A DNA stretch of 64,000 bases from Cubamyces lactineus. Taxonomy: Eukaryota > Basidiomycota > Agaricomycetes > Polyporales > Polyporaceae. Location of the stretch: NCBI GenBank assembly GCA_022376465.1, contig JACDTU010000010.1, forward strand, positions 620,001 to 684,000, written 5' to 3'. The position numbers were made by a program, and so were the translations under genes. The notes under the pieces are model-generated. The model was given only the letters and a program-made list of their open reading frames with translations, did not search any database and had not been told where the DNA came from. Below are positions 35,094-45,290 of the stretch, piece by piece (within the stretch, counting starts at the first letter, position 1; every line of letters starts with the position of its first letter).

Positions 35094-36689
35094 TGTGAGG
35101 ATTTAAAGGCCCCGGAGGCGAAGAAGGGTGAGGAGAGGGTGACGGCGGAGAAAGCGAAGGAGAAGGGGAGAATGGGAAGACGAGAAGGGGCTGCTGGGGC
35201 GATGGACAGGGAATGCAGGTAGATCGTATTCGGGCAGAGACCAGAGGCCTGGGATCAGAGGCGAATGTCACAAACGCGCCTGGGCTTGCGGGCGTTGTAA
35301 GTATGGGAGGCGAAGGGCTTGGGCAGGAGGGTGGGACTGCCTCCGCTGGGCACTCCTGTTGGAAGGGTTGTGACCGACCAGGTGGTGGATTCAGAAGACG
35401 ACTGACTGAAGCAAAAAGGCGAGTTGCGGACGAGATCCCAGCGCGTTTTGGGAGATATATCCTTCTTTCCCTTGTCTTTTCCGGAAAATCTCATCCCGCC
35501 CGTCTGCCCTTGTCCTCCGCCCGCTCTCTCCCTCGGAATCTCCGGCACGGTCCAGACGCTTCACTCGTCCCCTGCCTTTTTCGGGCGATACCCGTCGCTT
35601 TCATCGCACCGACGTCATTCCTCCCGCTCCGGTCCGTCCCATTCCGCCCGACCCCCATTCCGGCCCTTGCTCTCGTCCGCGGCCTCCTCGACTTTGCATG
35701 CGCGGCGCGGTCGCGGTCGTGGTCGACGCGATACAGATCTCGGGCTGCGGTCGCGTCCCGGCGCCCTCGGCGTTCTTGCCCAACGCCCGCTCTCTTTCTT
35801 CCGCGACCTGCACGCACCGCGCGTTGCCGTCTCGATGCGATGGGCGATGCCACCAGATTCTCGCTCCTCTCCCCATTCGCCCGCCTCCCACCGCGCACCG
35901 CCCGCTCTTATCTCCCGCTTCCTGCCATCATTCTCTCCCAAGCTGGAGTCAGATATCACCCATCGATAGCCCCAGGCACTTCTCGCCGCCCACCTTCGCG
36001 ACTCGAATCTACCGTGACACCCGCGCCACCGTGTGCATGGACGTCGAACGACAATACGACAACTTACGACAACGTGCGTCGCGTCGCGTCGCGCCGCGAT
36101 CTAGCCATCCTCGCGCGTAGATCGCGAACGCTCGCTGCCTTGTTGTGTTCTGCTCGCGCAAGAAAATTCTCGTTCCGATAGAACATACGGAGCACGCGGC
36201 GCGGGCCCAGGGACCCGGAGCCAGCTGCAGGCTGCAGCTGTACGCACGGATTCTGTGGACGACGTGCTGCCTAGAAGCACGGACGCCACAAAGGCGTTGG
36301 GAAGGCCGACGTTTCCCCTTTTGCGCCTCTGCTTGCCAGAATGGGCTGGACGTGCCTGCCCGCTCTGCCTCTTCGTCTGTCGGACCCATCTCGGCCCATC
36401 TGCGGTCCTCCCCTGCCGTTCGTTCCTAGGCTTCCTGCATCTGCCTGTTTGTCAGCAAGTACTACTTACTAGCTTTCGCTCAGCAAGAGGCTGCTGCTAT
36501 GAGATCCTTGCGTCTCAACGGCTACGCGTGCAGTATCTTCGAGTTCTCTTCTCTTCGCGTCCGGCGCTGCTTGATCAATGATACTGCTCAAATGATCGCT
36601 ATTGTTGTTCGTCTAGGCGTCACTCTCACTCAGGTCGCTAATGTGCCTATCTGGCCCTTGGACGTCAACCCCTTCACTCCCTAATCGCA
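35094..36689. promoter_or_regulatory. Upstream region of arrestin gene; CT-rich plus-strand stretch
   Basis: 1.6 kb. The first ~130 bp are the purine-rich leader of the arrestin gene. From about 35440 to 36000 the plus strand is strongly pyrimidine-rich, as in basidiomycete promoters or 5' leaders. It could serve a plus-strand transcript through the 36.8 kb ORF. Long frames here lack ATG starts and are composition artefacts. Confidence 0.3.
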
Positions 36690-36780
36690 GTGTCGAATCG
36701 CCAAGTCTCCTCGCCTGCGGTCTCTCAACACCAACAACAGCATCATCATCATCCTCACCACCATCATCATCAACGCCAAC

Positions 36781-36999
36781 ATGTTCGACCCTTCTATCTG
36801 TTCCACGCCAACACACAGTATCGCGCGTGCCACCGCTATCTCTCCCAAGGACCCAGCTGGCTGCGGCTGCAGGGCACACACGCCCGTCCTACTCCGCCGG
36901 CGCGTGTCCGCGTCGGAATTGCACCTTCCGCGAGAGAAGCTCGCGCGCGGCCTCGTTGCGCCTCCCCACTCTCGCACGCGTCCGGCCATGCCGTACTAG
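36781..36999 (+). CDS. Hypothetical 72-residue protein
   Basis: An ATG frame (MFDPSICSTPTHSIARATAI...) preceded by an unusual CAT/CAC/CAA-repeat leader (36730-36780) and by a long CT-rich upstream stretch. The product is basic and Pro/Arg-rich, ends TRPAMPY, has a CGC pair and no domain I recognise. Third codon positions favour C/T/G as in the real genes. The overlapping frame would give a His/Gln-rich protein (QHQQQHHHHPHHHHHQ) but lacks an ATG; which frame is used, if any, is open. Confidence 0.35.
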   Translation: MFDPSICSTPTHSIARATAISPKDPAGCGCRAHTPVLLRRRVSASELHLPREKLARGLVAPPHSRTRPAMPY

Positions 37000-39600
37000 A
37001 CGTAGGCCAGCAACCAGCAACCTGAAGCTTCGTGTCGCGTTCGCGATCTTTCTCTGCCCGCAGCCGTACGTTGCGCGCGTTGTGGCATGCCGCATGTGCA
37101 CACCTCGTCATCAAGCGCAGGCAGTTTTTCGCAGATGCACTGTGTTCGACTCGGGCCTGCCAGGACCTGTCTAGATGGTAGAGGGTGTGTGCACGCATGC
37201 ATCACAGTATTTGCTTCCGCCGCTACGCTACGACTTAGGTAAGTATCAAGCCCACGTCTTCCTGCATTCCTGGTCGCATGCGTGCAGGGCCTGCAGGCAG
37301 CTCCACCGCGGGAATGTAGAGCGCCGACCATCATGTTCTCGCCGTGACATGAACGCGTTCTGCGGTTCTGCGGGGGCACCGGCCGAACGAACGAATGGAC
37401 GATCGAGCGGACGATTGCACGCGAAGGCTCGCGGAGCCTTTGAAAGTCGGATCCCTCGCCATGGCCCGTCGCGCGTCACGACGACCCGGGATGAATATTG
37501 TCGCGCTGTATGTGCGAAGTCGCTCTCTCCGGTGGATTCGCTGGGAGCGCGTGCGCCGGAAAGGCGGAGGCGGAGGCGGAGATGGGGGAAGGGTTGCCTC
37601 TTCTGGCCGAACGTGCGATCTGCAGGTACGTTCCCAGGTTCATTTCGTCCAAGTTTCCTCTCGAACCTTTCACTTACTAACCCACGCACTCTCCGCGCTT
37701 AACGCCAGTCTTGAGGGATCTAGAATTTCCGTGGATGTCCAGTGTGTCCGCTGTAGGTACACGCCTCTGCGTCTGATGTGCTGCATCCGTCCGCGGTCGT
37801 AGTATCGCTGAGGTGAGTTGTCGGACGGACGGTGTCAGTTCGGGATGTGTGTCGATGTCACTGAGCTAGGTTGTGTGTCCTAAGCACGGCACTGCGGCGT
37901 TGTATGAGCCTCAAAAGCACTAGTAACAGTGAGCACCCGTTCATCATCATGCTCGTTGTCATGCTGCACGTCCAGGTACCTACCGCTGCTATCTTCCCCC
38001 ACTACGCCCTTCCACGTTCCATGCGATCCCTCCCCGCTGTCTCGCAAAGTTCACGAAAGCGCAACGAGGATCATGCGCCCCGTCATCGGTGCTCTCTGTT
38101 CCGGCACCAGCTTTTCCAGCTCATTCACTCATGTTGGCAGTTTTCATCAGGCTCAGGCTAAGAGCGGCGTCGGACATGGATGCTTGGAACTTGGAAGAGG
38201 CCGCCGCTGACTCGGAGGCGCGCAACGGCTGTGATTCCGCCGAGATTCTTCCTCAGTCCTCAGCCTGCATGGGCTCAGCGAGGGTCCGCGGCAGAAGCAC
38301 GTTCGTCGCGTCTATCTGCACGAGTATGTCTTGCATCAACCGTCAACGCATATATACTAGACTAAGAAGGACATCAGGACACCGTCCTCCGGTCATCGCT
38401 GCACCTCTATCGCAGCGCTCATGATCGCGGTTGTGGACTGTCTCAATGTCTGACGCTGACGATAAGTACCGCGCTCCAGTCGCAGGGTCATAACTTGTTG
38501 GCACCCATCCCAGATATGTCGCAAGCGTGGAACCAGTGTTATTGGTATGTATCAGTGTCACTTCTGAGGCCTATCGCCAGCTGGCGAGATAAGCAGGTCT
38601 AGATGCGAAGGTGCACAGACACCCCGATTCGTGACGGTGTATATGTTTCCAACTGCGACCGTGTCCTCCTGCGGCTGTGTGGGTGTGTTCGTATGCATCT
38701 TGCTTACAGATTGCGAACGAACCTCCACGGGCAGAGTCCAGTCTAGACCACCCGTCCACCTACAGCACGTTATCGCGCTTCAGGAAGACCCCTCTTCCTC
38801 TTATTGTCCAACGCTCAAGTATCAACTTTGAGCCTACGTGGTATGGAACAACTCCACTTCGGTGAGTCTGCTCGAATGGCATGCGCAGTGGCAAGTCACA
38901 GCGCCAACATCCCAACTATTCCCAAGCCTCACGCAAAGCCTCCGTAGTCCTGGCGCCGCTTTAGAATCACTCCCTGGGAGTCAACCGGTATAGTAAAAGG
39001 AAGTTGAGTCACCATACTACTATACTACCAAATTTATGTTCTTGGCTATGGGCACGCAGCTCACGACGGGCATATGTTTAGTTTCCATTCACCGCTTTTG
39101 TCACACAGGGCCGGGACGCTAGAAGGGTATGTGCATATTCCTCCCGCCTGCGTCGCCCGCCACCGACTCCAAGCTGCGCGCCTTGGCAAACGCCCTTCTT
39201 TCGTGCACGCCTCAATATGTCAATTCATTCATACCGATACCAATACCAGTCGGGGGCACGTCCCGGAATAGAGCAGGACGGGTTGGTCCCTATCCTCTTC
39301 CCTTCCAAGTTCCTCTCCTGTTGCGATTCGTCTATGCGCCTACCGGATGGGTAACACCGCCAAGAATTGGCTGCTCTGTTACTGGATTTGCATTCTGGGG
39401 GTACGTCCAATGATCATCCAAGTCTGTACTTACTTCCTATACGCAGGCGCAATCGTCATATCGTCTTCCTTCATCTTTGATCTTTCATCCTTTCATCCTC
39501 CGCCCTTCCCACTTCCGCAGAACCGCAGAACCGCACCGCACCGCAGCACTCGCTCACGCGCCCGCCCGCAAGAACGCACCCTAGCCCCTCCCACACGCCG
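37000..39600. other. Gene-poor region
   Basis: 2.6 kb with only short, mutually overlapping frames. An ATG frame at 38177 (MDAWNLEEAAADSEARNGCD...) and one at 39347 with a plausible donor (CTGGGG|GTACGT) and acceptor (CTATACGCAG at about 39447) are the only splice-like hints. No domain could be named. Confidence 0.35.
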
Positions 39601-40600
39601 GACCATAGCGAGAATGCACGACGTCGGCCGCCTCCACGGGCCCCACCCTCGTCCTTCGCGCATACAGTACCACGATCGACTTGCGCGTGCATTTTCTCAG
39701 CGGGTGGCGCGAAGTGGAGCGCGGGGATCGTCGCGCAGAGCGGGGGAAGGTGCAGAGAAGCCTGGACGGTGCGGCGTGATGCCTCTTTCGGGGCTCGTGT
39801 CGCTCTGGTGGTCTCTCGAGCAGCGTTCGATGTAGCATCCAGGAATATCGTTCATGTCGAGTTGAGGAGGTTGCAGCTGGGAGGTGGAGCGCGATCGACA
39901 CACGACACGCTAGCGGAGATGTTGCGCGTGTTCTTCGAGGGTGGGTTCCTTTATGCTTGACTTCTCTCAGCTCTGCGTTCTCACGTTGACCGTGTTCTCA
40001 AAGCAGAAGTCGATGGTAGCATCCGGTACGTGCGACTTCAGCTCTGATGGTCTCACTTCGCACTTGAGATTTCGAAGGATTGGGCGTATGACCGTATTGA
40101 CTACCGTCCGTGGTGGGGTGACAATCTCAGCTTGTCACTGGACAAAGACTTGTGGCATGCCTTCCATCTTCTCCCAAGTAGGCGAGCCGAGCTTCTGCGA
40201 TGACGACCATGCCTCGTGAGCACATGCATTCTGTCCACTGTTCAGCGTGCGGCGAGAAATCGCCGGAGGACATGAGCGTGCAGACGAGAGTACTAGTCAG
40301 TCATGGCTTCGTTGACCATTTCTATCCATATGCGTAAGTTATATGCATAATGTCGCCGTAACAGGTATCCGCGAGAAGATCAGTAGCATGCGGACGCATG
40401 AGTCTCAAGTCTGGTTTCGTTCTCAGCTGCAACATCCTACAACAACGCTCATCGGCAACATCCCAAGATGGAGACATGCCATGCTCAACTGCAGCACGAT
40501 ACATGGTATTCTCTGGCCAGACGTCAACCCTCCGAGCGGCAAGGCCTTCGAACATGAGGAGGAAGCTTGGGTCTGAGTAAGTGAACACGAATAGTAGGTG
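39601..40600 (+). other. Coding-like fragments, gene structure unresolved
   Basis: Several plus-strand stretches look like exons. One reads TTIDLRVHFLSGWREVERGD, then (after a 55 nt GT...AG gap at about 39771-39825) AFDVASRNIVHVELRRLQLG and THDTLAEMLRVFFE. A later frame reads LRSHVDRVLKAEVDGSIR (39970-40023), and another DWAYDRIDYRPWWGDNLSL (from 40078). They cannot be joined without a 30 nt intron or a frameshift. This may be a degraded gene or a chance pattern in GC-rich DNA. No family recognised. Confidence 0.3.
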
Positions 40601-41655
40601 ATAGAATGGAAGCTCATGATGAGGTTTATGTTCACCGCTGCAACTTAAGGTGCTTCCTATGCTACTACTATGGGTCAACACAGTGGACTATCGGCGGTAT
40701 GTACGGAAGATGATTGTCCCTAGCGCATCACAAACGTTAACCGCGTTGCATCCATTTTACTGTGTCTTCTAGTACTCAAACATCGACAACGATCTAGGCA
40801 GAGTCCTCTTACCACACGACCCCAGCCATACGAGGAAGCCTCAAGGGCCTAGGTGTCTGCAGGCTTTACTCCGCGAAGACACCCTCATCACCCAAGAAGC
40901 TGCAGCAGCACTTGCACAAACAATAGGGACTAGCGTCAACAGGCGCAGGATCTGCTAGCTGGATCTCGCACCAATTCGCTCTCCACTAGGACACCACCCA
41001 CGATCCGATGCACCATCTTGCGCCATGCAGGATGTGCTGCACCAGAAGCGCGGCGCAGCCCTGGCCCCTCGTCCTCGCTCCGGCTCCGAGGACGCGAGGT
41101 CCAGGCGCCAGTTTCTAGATGGAGCAAGCTGCAAGGAGTAGGGACACAGACCACGGTCTAGCCCCGCAAACAGCGCCTGCGGGTTTCTTCGCTCCAATGG
41201 AACCACTCGTGAATGAAGCCGGCAACTTGGGGCCTGGACTGACAGGCCTAGGGTATTGCCAATGTTCATTGTCGAATCTCGATGCGCAGCATGCAGTGCT
41301 GGGTCCTACGTCGAGGGCTGTTACGGCGGGCGGTCGTTGGGTGGGGCCGGAGCTGTGCTAAGGATGAACGTTTGGACGTGTTCATCCACAACTGCGTAGG
41401 ATGTGTGCCGGCCAGAACAAGGGTGTTCCCTTTGATACAACATCATCATCGGGTATTGGGAACGACATAGGTCAGATTTGAAAGAATCGGATGATATCGC
41501 ACGTACGCTGTGACGGTGAGTAGTGTATATCGTACCATTCGAAACGGAATCCATAAACACAGCAATACCCGACCATACCTATCATAGACCCAGCATCGCC
41601 TGTCCGGCTCATCAGAAGGTCCAGCACACCTCTAACCGGCCTCGCGACTCGAACC
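40601..41655. other. Intergenic region
   Basis: About 1 kb downstream of the sphingosine-1-phosphate lyase gene. No gene or repeat recognised. Confidence 0.4.
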
Positions 41656-43941
41656 TCACGCTTTGTACATGGTGTCCAAGAACGCCTCCGCGACGTGCCC
41701 GACCATCGTCGGCCCAACGGGGCTCGACTGGCCCAGTCCTACACACATCGAGCAGGCGCGTCAGTTCATCCGCACTCGTCGCCTGGCCGACCGCGTACCC
41801 GCACGGCCGGCTGAAGTAGGAAAGAAAGGTCGAATGTCGAAAGACACGCACCGTAGAGCATTACCATGGTGCCTTGGCCGGAAGGCGCGAGCTTCGCGTC
41901 GCGCACCGCGTCCTTGAGGTCGGCGATGAACTGGTCCACGACGGGCACGGTCAAGCGCTACATCCCACCGTCCAGCCTCAGAATCTTTGTCTGTACAGCG
42001 GCGAAACGGGACATACCGTGACAGCGATGTGCACCGCGGCAGGGTTGCTGATCGCGTTGAGATGCCAGCCTTTCTTGCTCATCGCGTCGCCGACCTCGAG
42101 CGCGTTCACGCTGCTCCCGTGTGCGGCGGCAAACGCGACGACAGATGCGGGCGGGTCGCCGAGGATGCGCAGCTCAGGGATCTCAGTGCGGATGCGGTGC
42201 GCGATCGTCTTCGCGGCTGAGACGATGCTCTTGCACGATTCGAGGTAGCCCCTGGATAAATGGGCGGTGTTCAACACAATTGGCTGGGCGGACAAGAATG
42301 ACTTCGCAGGAGACTCACGCGTGTCCCATGTATTGCAGGGCGGCCCATGTACCGGCGATGAGGGCGCCAGGTCTGTCCGAGATGAGACGTCATTGAACGT
42401 TCAATGATTGCAATGCACTCGCAATAAGCCTTACCGTGAACCTGCGATGCTAGGGCTTCCGTAGACACCGCCCATCCAGTCCGGGTTGACGTAGTATTGG
42501 AACCGGCGAAGGGCAGCGTCGCGGTACATGATCACCGAGTTGCCCTATCTTCACTGTGAGCATGGACAACACGCCAATCCAAGCCTCACCACTTGCCTTT
42601 GGCGCAAAGCCGTACTTTACATCGTAATGGTCAGTAATCAGTCGCCTAAGCAAAGACCGAGTAGACTCTACCTTGTGCGTGTCGCAGCTTATGCTCGTCA
42701 CGCCCTCGACCCTGAAGTCGAATGGCCTGACGGGGAAGCCAGCCTCCTCCAAGTACGGCATGATGAAGCTGCCCAGGCAGCAGTCGACGTGCAGGCCGAC
42801 TTTGTGCTTGGTTGCAAGCTTGCCTAGCGCAACAATATCGTCCTGGTTGCCGTCCGGGAAGTTGATCGCAGACCCTACTATCTACAGGAACTGCTGAGTC
42901 CATTGTACAAGACGTCACACATGGTGCGTACCATGATGGTGTTGCGGTTTATAGCACGGGCGACGCGTTTGAGGTGCACTTGACGCGTCTCAGGGTGGAT
43001 AGGGATTGTGTGCACCTTGACGCCGAGGTACGCAGCGCCCTTGTCGAAAGCCGCATGCGCAGATATAGGCACAACCCTGGCCACTGCAAGTCAGTGCCAT
43101 AGTGCAGTTAGGCTTCGCTAAGCGTGACGACTAACATTTCGGGCTCAGTGATGCCCTTGGTAGCCCTCGCCCAGTCGCGATGCGTCTTTACGGCCATGAT
43201 GATAGACTCTGTGCCGCCGCCGGTCGTAGTACCCGCACCGTTCGGGTTGTTGTACATCTTGAGCACCATGGCCACAATCTCGGCCTCCATCTTGCGGACC
43301 GCCGGGAACACGTCCGGGTGGAGAGGGTTGGACAGACAATAGCGCTCCATCGCGGCGATGATGACCTTCTGCATGTCCTCGCCGCCGTCTGGGATGCAAC
43401 AAATATGGTACGCATGACGGCATCGCTGAGGTAACGATGATCGTACGCACGGTACACGGCGCCGGAGACCCTCCCGTTGCGCCAGTCTACGTGGCTGCCC
43501 GCCTCTTCGTCCATCTTCGCCATCTCGGCGAGGATCCACTCCGTGTCGTGGCCCTGTTCGGGGAGAGAGAGGTGTCGAGTGACATTAGGCCCTTGCGGCA
43601 CCAGCTTCTTCTCGATCTCCAGGCGAGCCTTTCCAAGCTCGGTCTCCACCTTCTTCCTCGCTGAGGGCAGGCGGAGTGCAAGTAACAGTGATTCCTATCC
43701 TCACATAGTCAGCACCCCTGATGTGCTGGGGGAGACCGCAATGCTATGCGCGCACCTGAATGACCCAAGTGTAGGCATCGCGTACGCTTTGTACGAGACC
43801 TCGCGCACGTACGTGCCTCTCGGCCTTGATGACACGCGAGAAGACGAGGTAGACGATCAGTGCGGTCTTGAGGTTCTCCCAGACAGTCCGCCCGGTGGGC
43901 GAGAGCACAGGCAGGTTAACGCGGGGCAGCAGCGTGTCCAT
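41656..43941 (-). CDS. DPL1: Sphingosine-1-phosphate lyase
   Basis: Eleven exons: 43756..43941, 43451..43694, 43136..43388, 42932..43076, 42672..42881, 42597..42614, 42435..42544, 42319..42372, 42017..42251, 41852..41957, 41656..41738; 547 residues. A membrane helix ([17 protein letters not shown], ~24-40) anchors it in the ER, with the PLP domain in the cytosol. Marks: [74 protein letters not shown] and the PLP lysine in [18 protein letters not shown] (Lys346). It cleaves phosphorylated long-chain bases to a fatty aldehyde and phosphoethanolamine, the exit step of sphingolipid metabolism. The intron after YGFAPK starts with GC (AAAG|GCAAGT), not GT; only this junction restores [10 protein letters not shown]. 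Exon 6 is just 18 nt. Confidence 0.95.
42545..42596 (-). other. GC-AG intron in DPL1
   Basis: On the minus strand the donor reads CCAAAG|GCAAGT and the acceptor GATAG|GGCAAC. The 52 nt intron interrupts the universally conserved active-site motif between APK and GNSV, so its ends are fixed by protein conservation. Confidence 0.85.
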
Positions 43942-44305
43942 GATGAGAGCTAGGAGGTGTTACGCGGGTGTGGGCGACGTTCGAGGTATGCAGCGCATAT
44001 AAGGGCGCTGTCGCGGCGAGTCGCAAGACACGATGAGTGTATGAAGGCGAGAAGGCGGACTGACGATGGGCCTGAAGTGGGTCGCCCTGGCCGCCCAAAG
44101 CCGTCCCATTTGACATTCGACTGGATTCAGCAGCGCACACCCCCGCTCGGCTACCCCGGCGTCGATCGTCGGACCGGCCCCAGCGTCATCAACGCCTGCT
44201 ATCAATTCGTAAACGTTTATTATCTGCTGATATGTGCCTGGCCGCAATTTCGGCAGGAAATCGACCCTGCACATGCAGCTCTCTTGATTGACCGCCACCA
44301 CCACC
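43942..44305. promoter_or_regulatory. Bidirectional promoter, DPL1 / GIM3
   Basis: 364 bp between divergent ATGs. A TATA-like CATATAAGG lies at 43996-44004, about 55 bp from the DPL1 start, and reads as CCTTATATG on the DPL1 strand. Use is inferred. Confidence 0.35.
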
Positions 44306-44922
44306 ATGCGCATGGCAAGTACGATGTTCGCATATAACCTACACGCTCTGTGTCTCAATCAGTTTCTAGCTATCGCAAGAGGAGGAGCACGATGACAGTG
44401 CCGAGGTGACCTGGGGTGCGTGCGATTAGTCAAGAGGTTACAAGCCAGTACGCTCATCCTTCACTGTCTGCAGAGGATCAGCAACGGATAAATACCTTCT
44501 CAAAGCTCAACACGCGACTGCGTAGTATCGAGGAGAAAATCCAGGAGCTCAAGGTGTGTTCAACAATTGCTGCCGGGAATCCTCTCGCTCACCTTGCTCG
44601 CCTTGGACATAGACGGAAAAGGAAGCCCTAGATGACATCTCGATGGAACTCGAGCTTGCGGACGAGGATGAGCCTATCATGCAAGTCACTAAGTGATCCC
44701 CACCCTATATCATGCTCACACCCATGCAGGTACCGGATAGGCGAGGCGTTCATCCACATGCCCCACCCACGAGCAGTCAAGCGGCTTGAGAAAGACCTCG
44801 CGGCCCTCAACGCGGAGCTCGAGAAATGCACCTCCAGCGCCGAAGAGTGCGAGAAGCAGATGAAAGAACTCAAGGTGATCCTGTACGCGAAGTTCGGTCG
44901 TGCGATCAACCTGGACGAATGA
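44306..44922 (+). CDS. GIM3: Prefoldin subunit 4
   Basis: Five exons: 44306..44314, 44370..44415, 44474..44553, 44613..44680, 44730..44922; 131 residues, the usual size. It is a beta-type prefoldin: an N-terminal coiled coil (WEDQQRINTFSKLNTRLRSI, EEKIQELK), a hairpin with ELADEDEPIMYRIGEAFIHM, and a C-terminal coil (RLEKDLAALNAELEKCTSSA) ending FGRAINLDE. Prefoldin holds nascent actin and tubulin and passes them to CCT. The start MRM is joined to LSQEEEHDD across an intron whose donor is ATG|GCAAGT, and IM is joined to YRIGEAF across AT|GCAAGT. Thus two of four introns are GC-AG. Reading straight through either donor gives stops within a few codons. Confidence 0.9.
44315..44369 (+). other. 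GC-AG intron 1 of GIM3
   Basis: 55 nt, donor CATG|GCAAGTACG, acceptor TTTCTAG|CTATCG. It joins the 9 nt first coding exon (Met-Arg-Met) to the acidic N-terminus typical of prefoldin 4. Confidence 0.7.
44681..44729 (+). other. GC-AG intron 4 of GIM3
   Basis: 49 nt, donor ATCAT|GCAAGTCAC, acceptor CATGCAG|GTACCGG. It interrupts the conserved EPIMYRIGEAF hairpin. No GT donor nearby keeps the frame. Confidence 0.85.
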
Positions 44923-45290
44923 GCGGCCGCGCGACCGTCGCGCAGAGCATCTATCCCACAAGCACTTGTACACGTACCACTCGTTGTATCAATATATCCG
45001 GTATACCGCGACATGTTCGCTTTGAGATCGCTGACTACCCGTCTCATTTTCCTGCACATACATCTTACCCTGGAACACTTGGGCACTACTGCAGTACTCC
45101 CCTCAACCGACCTCGAAGTAGGCAAGTACACCATCACACTGATCCAGCTGTGTGCGTGAACTTCGGGCTTCCGAGAGTAGCGCATTGATTATTCAACAAT
45201 GTCCCCGCACCCATAACTCTCAAGTTACCCTTGAACGAAGGATTCTACGATTCCATGCCAAGGCCAGAACGAGGCAGCCCTCGTCCTCTC
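44923..45290. other. Convergent 3' intergenic region
   Basis: 368 bp between the stops of GIM3 and the muskelin gene. No gene seen. Confidence 0.4.

Noticed and set aside
35213..36181. A 322-codon plus-strand frame upstream of the arrestin gene
   Set aside because: It has no ATG near its start, its composition follows the CT-rich strand bias, and several overlapping frames are equally open. It is more likely a promoter/leader region.
37246..37689. 147-codon minus-strand frame
   Set aside because: It starts at a non-ATG codon and has no family features; the plus strand is equally open here.
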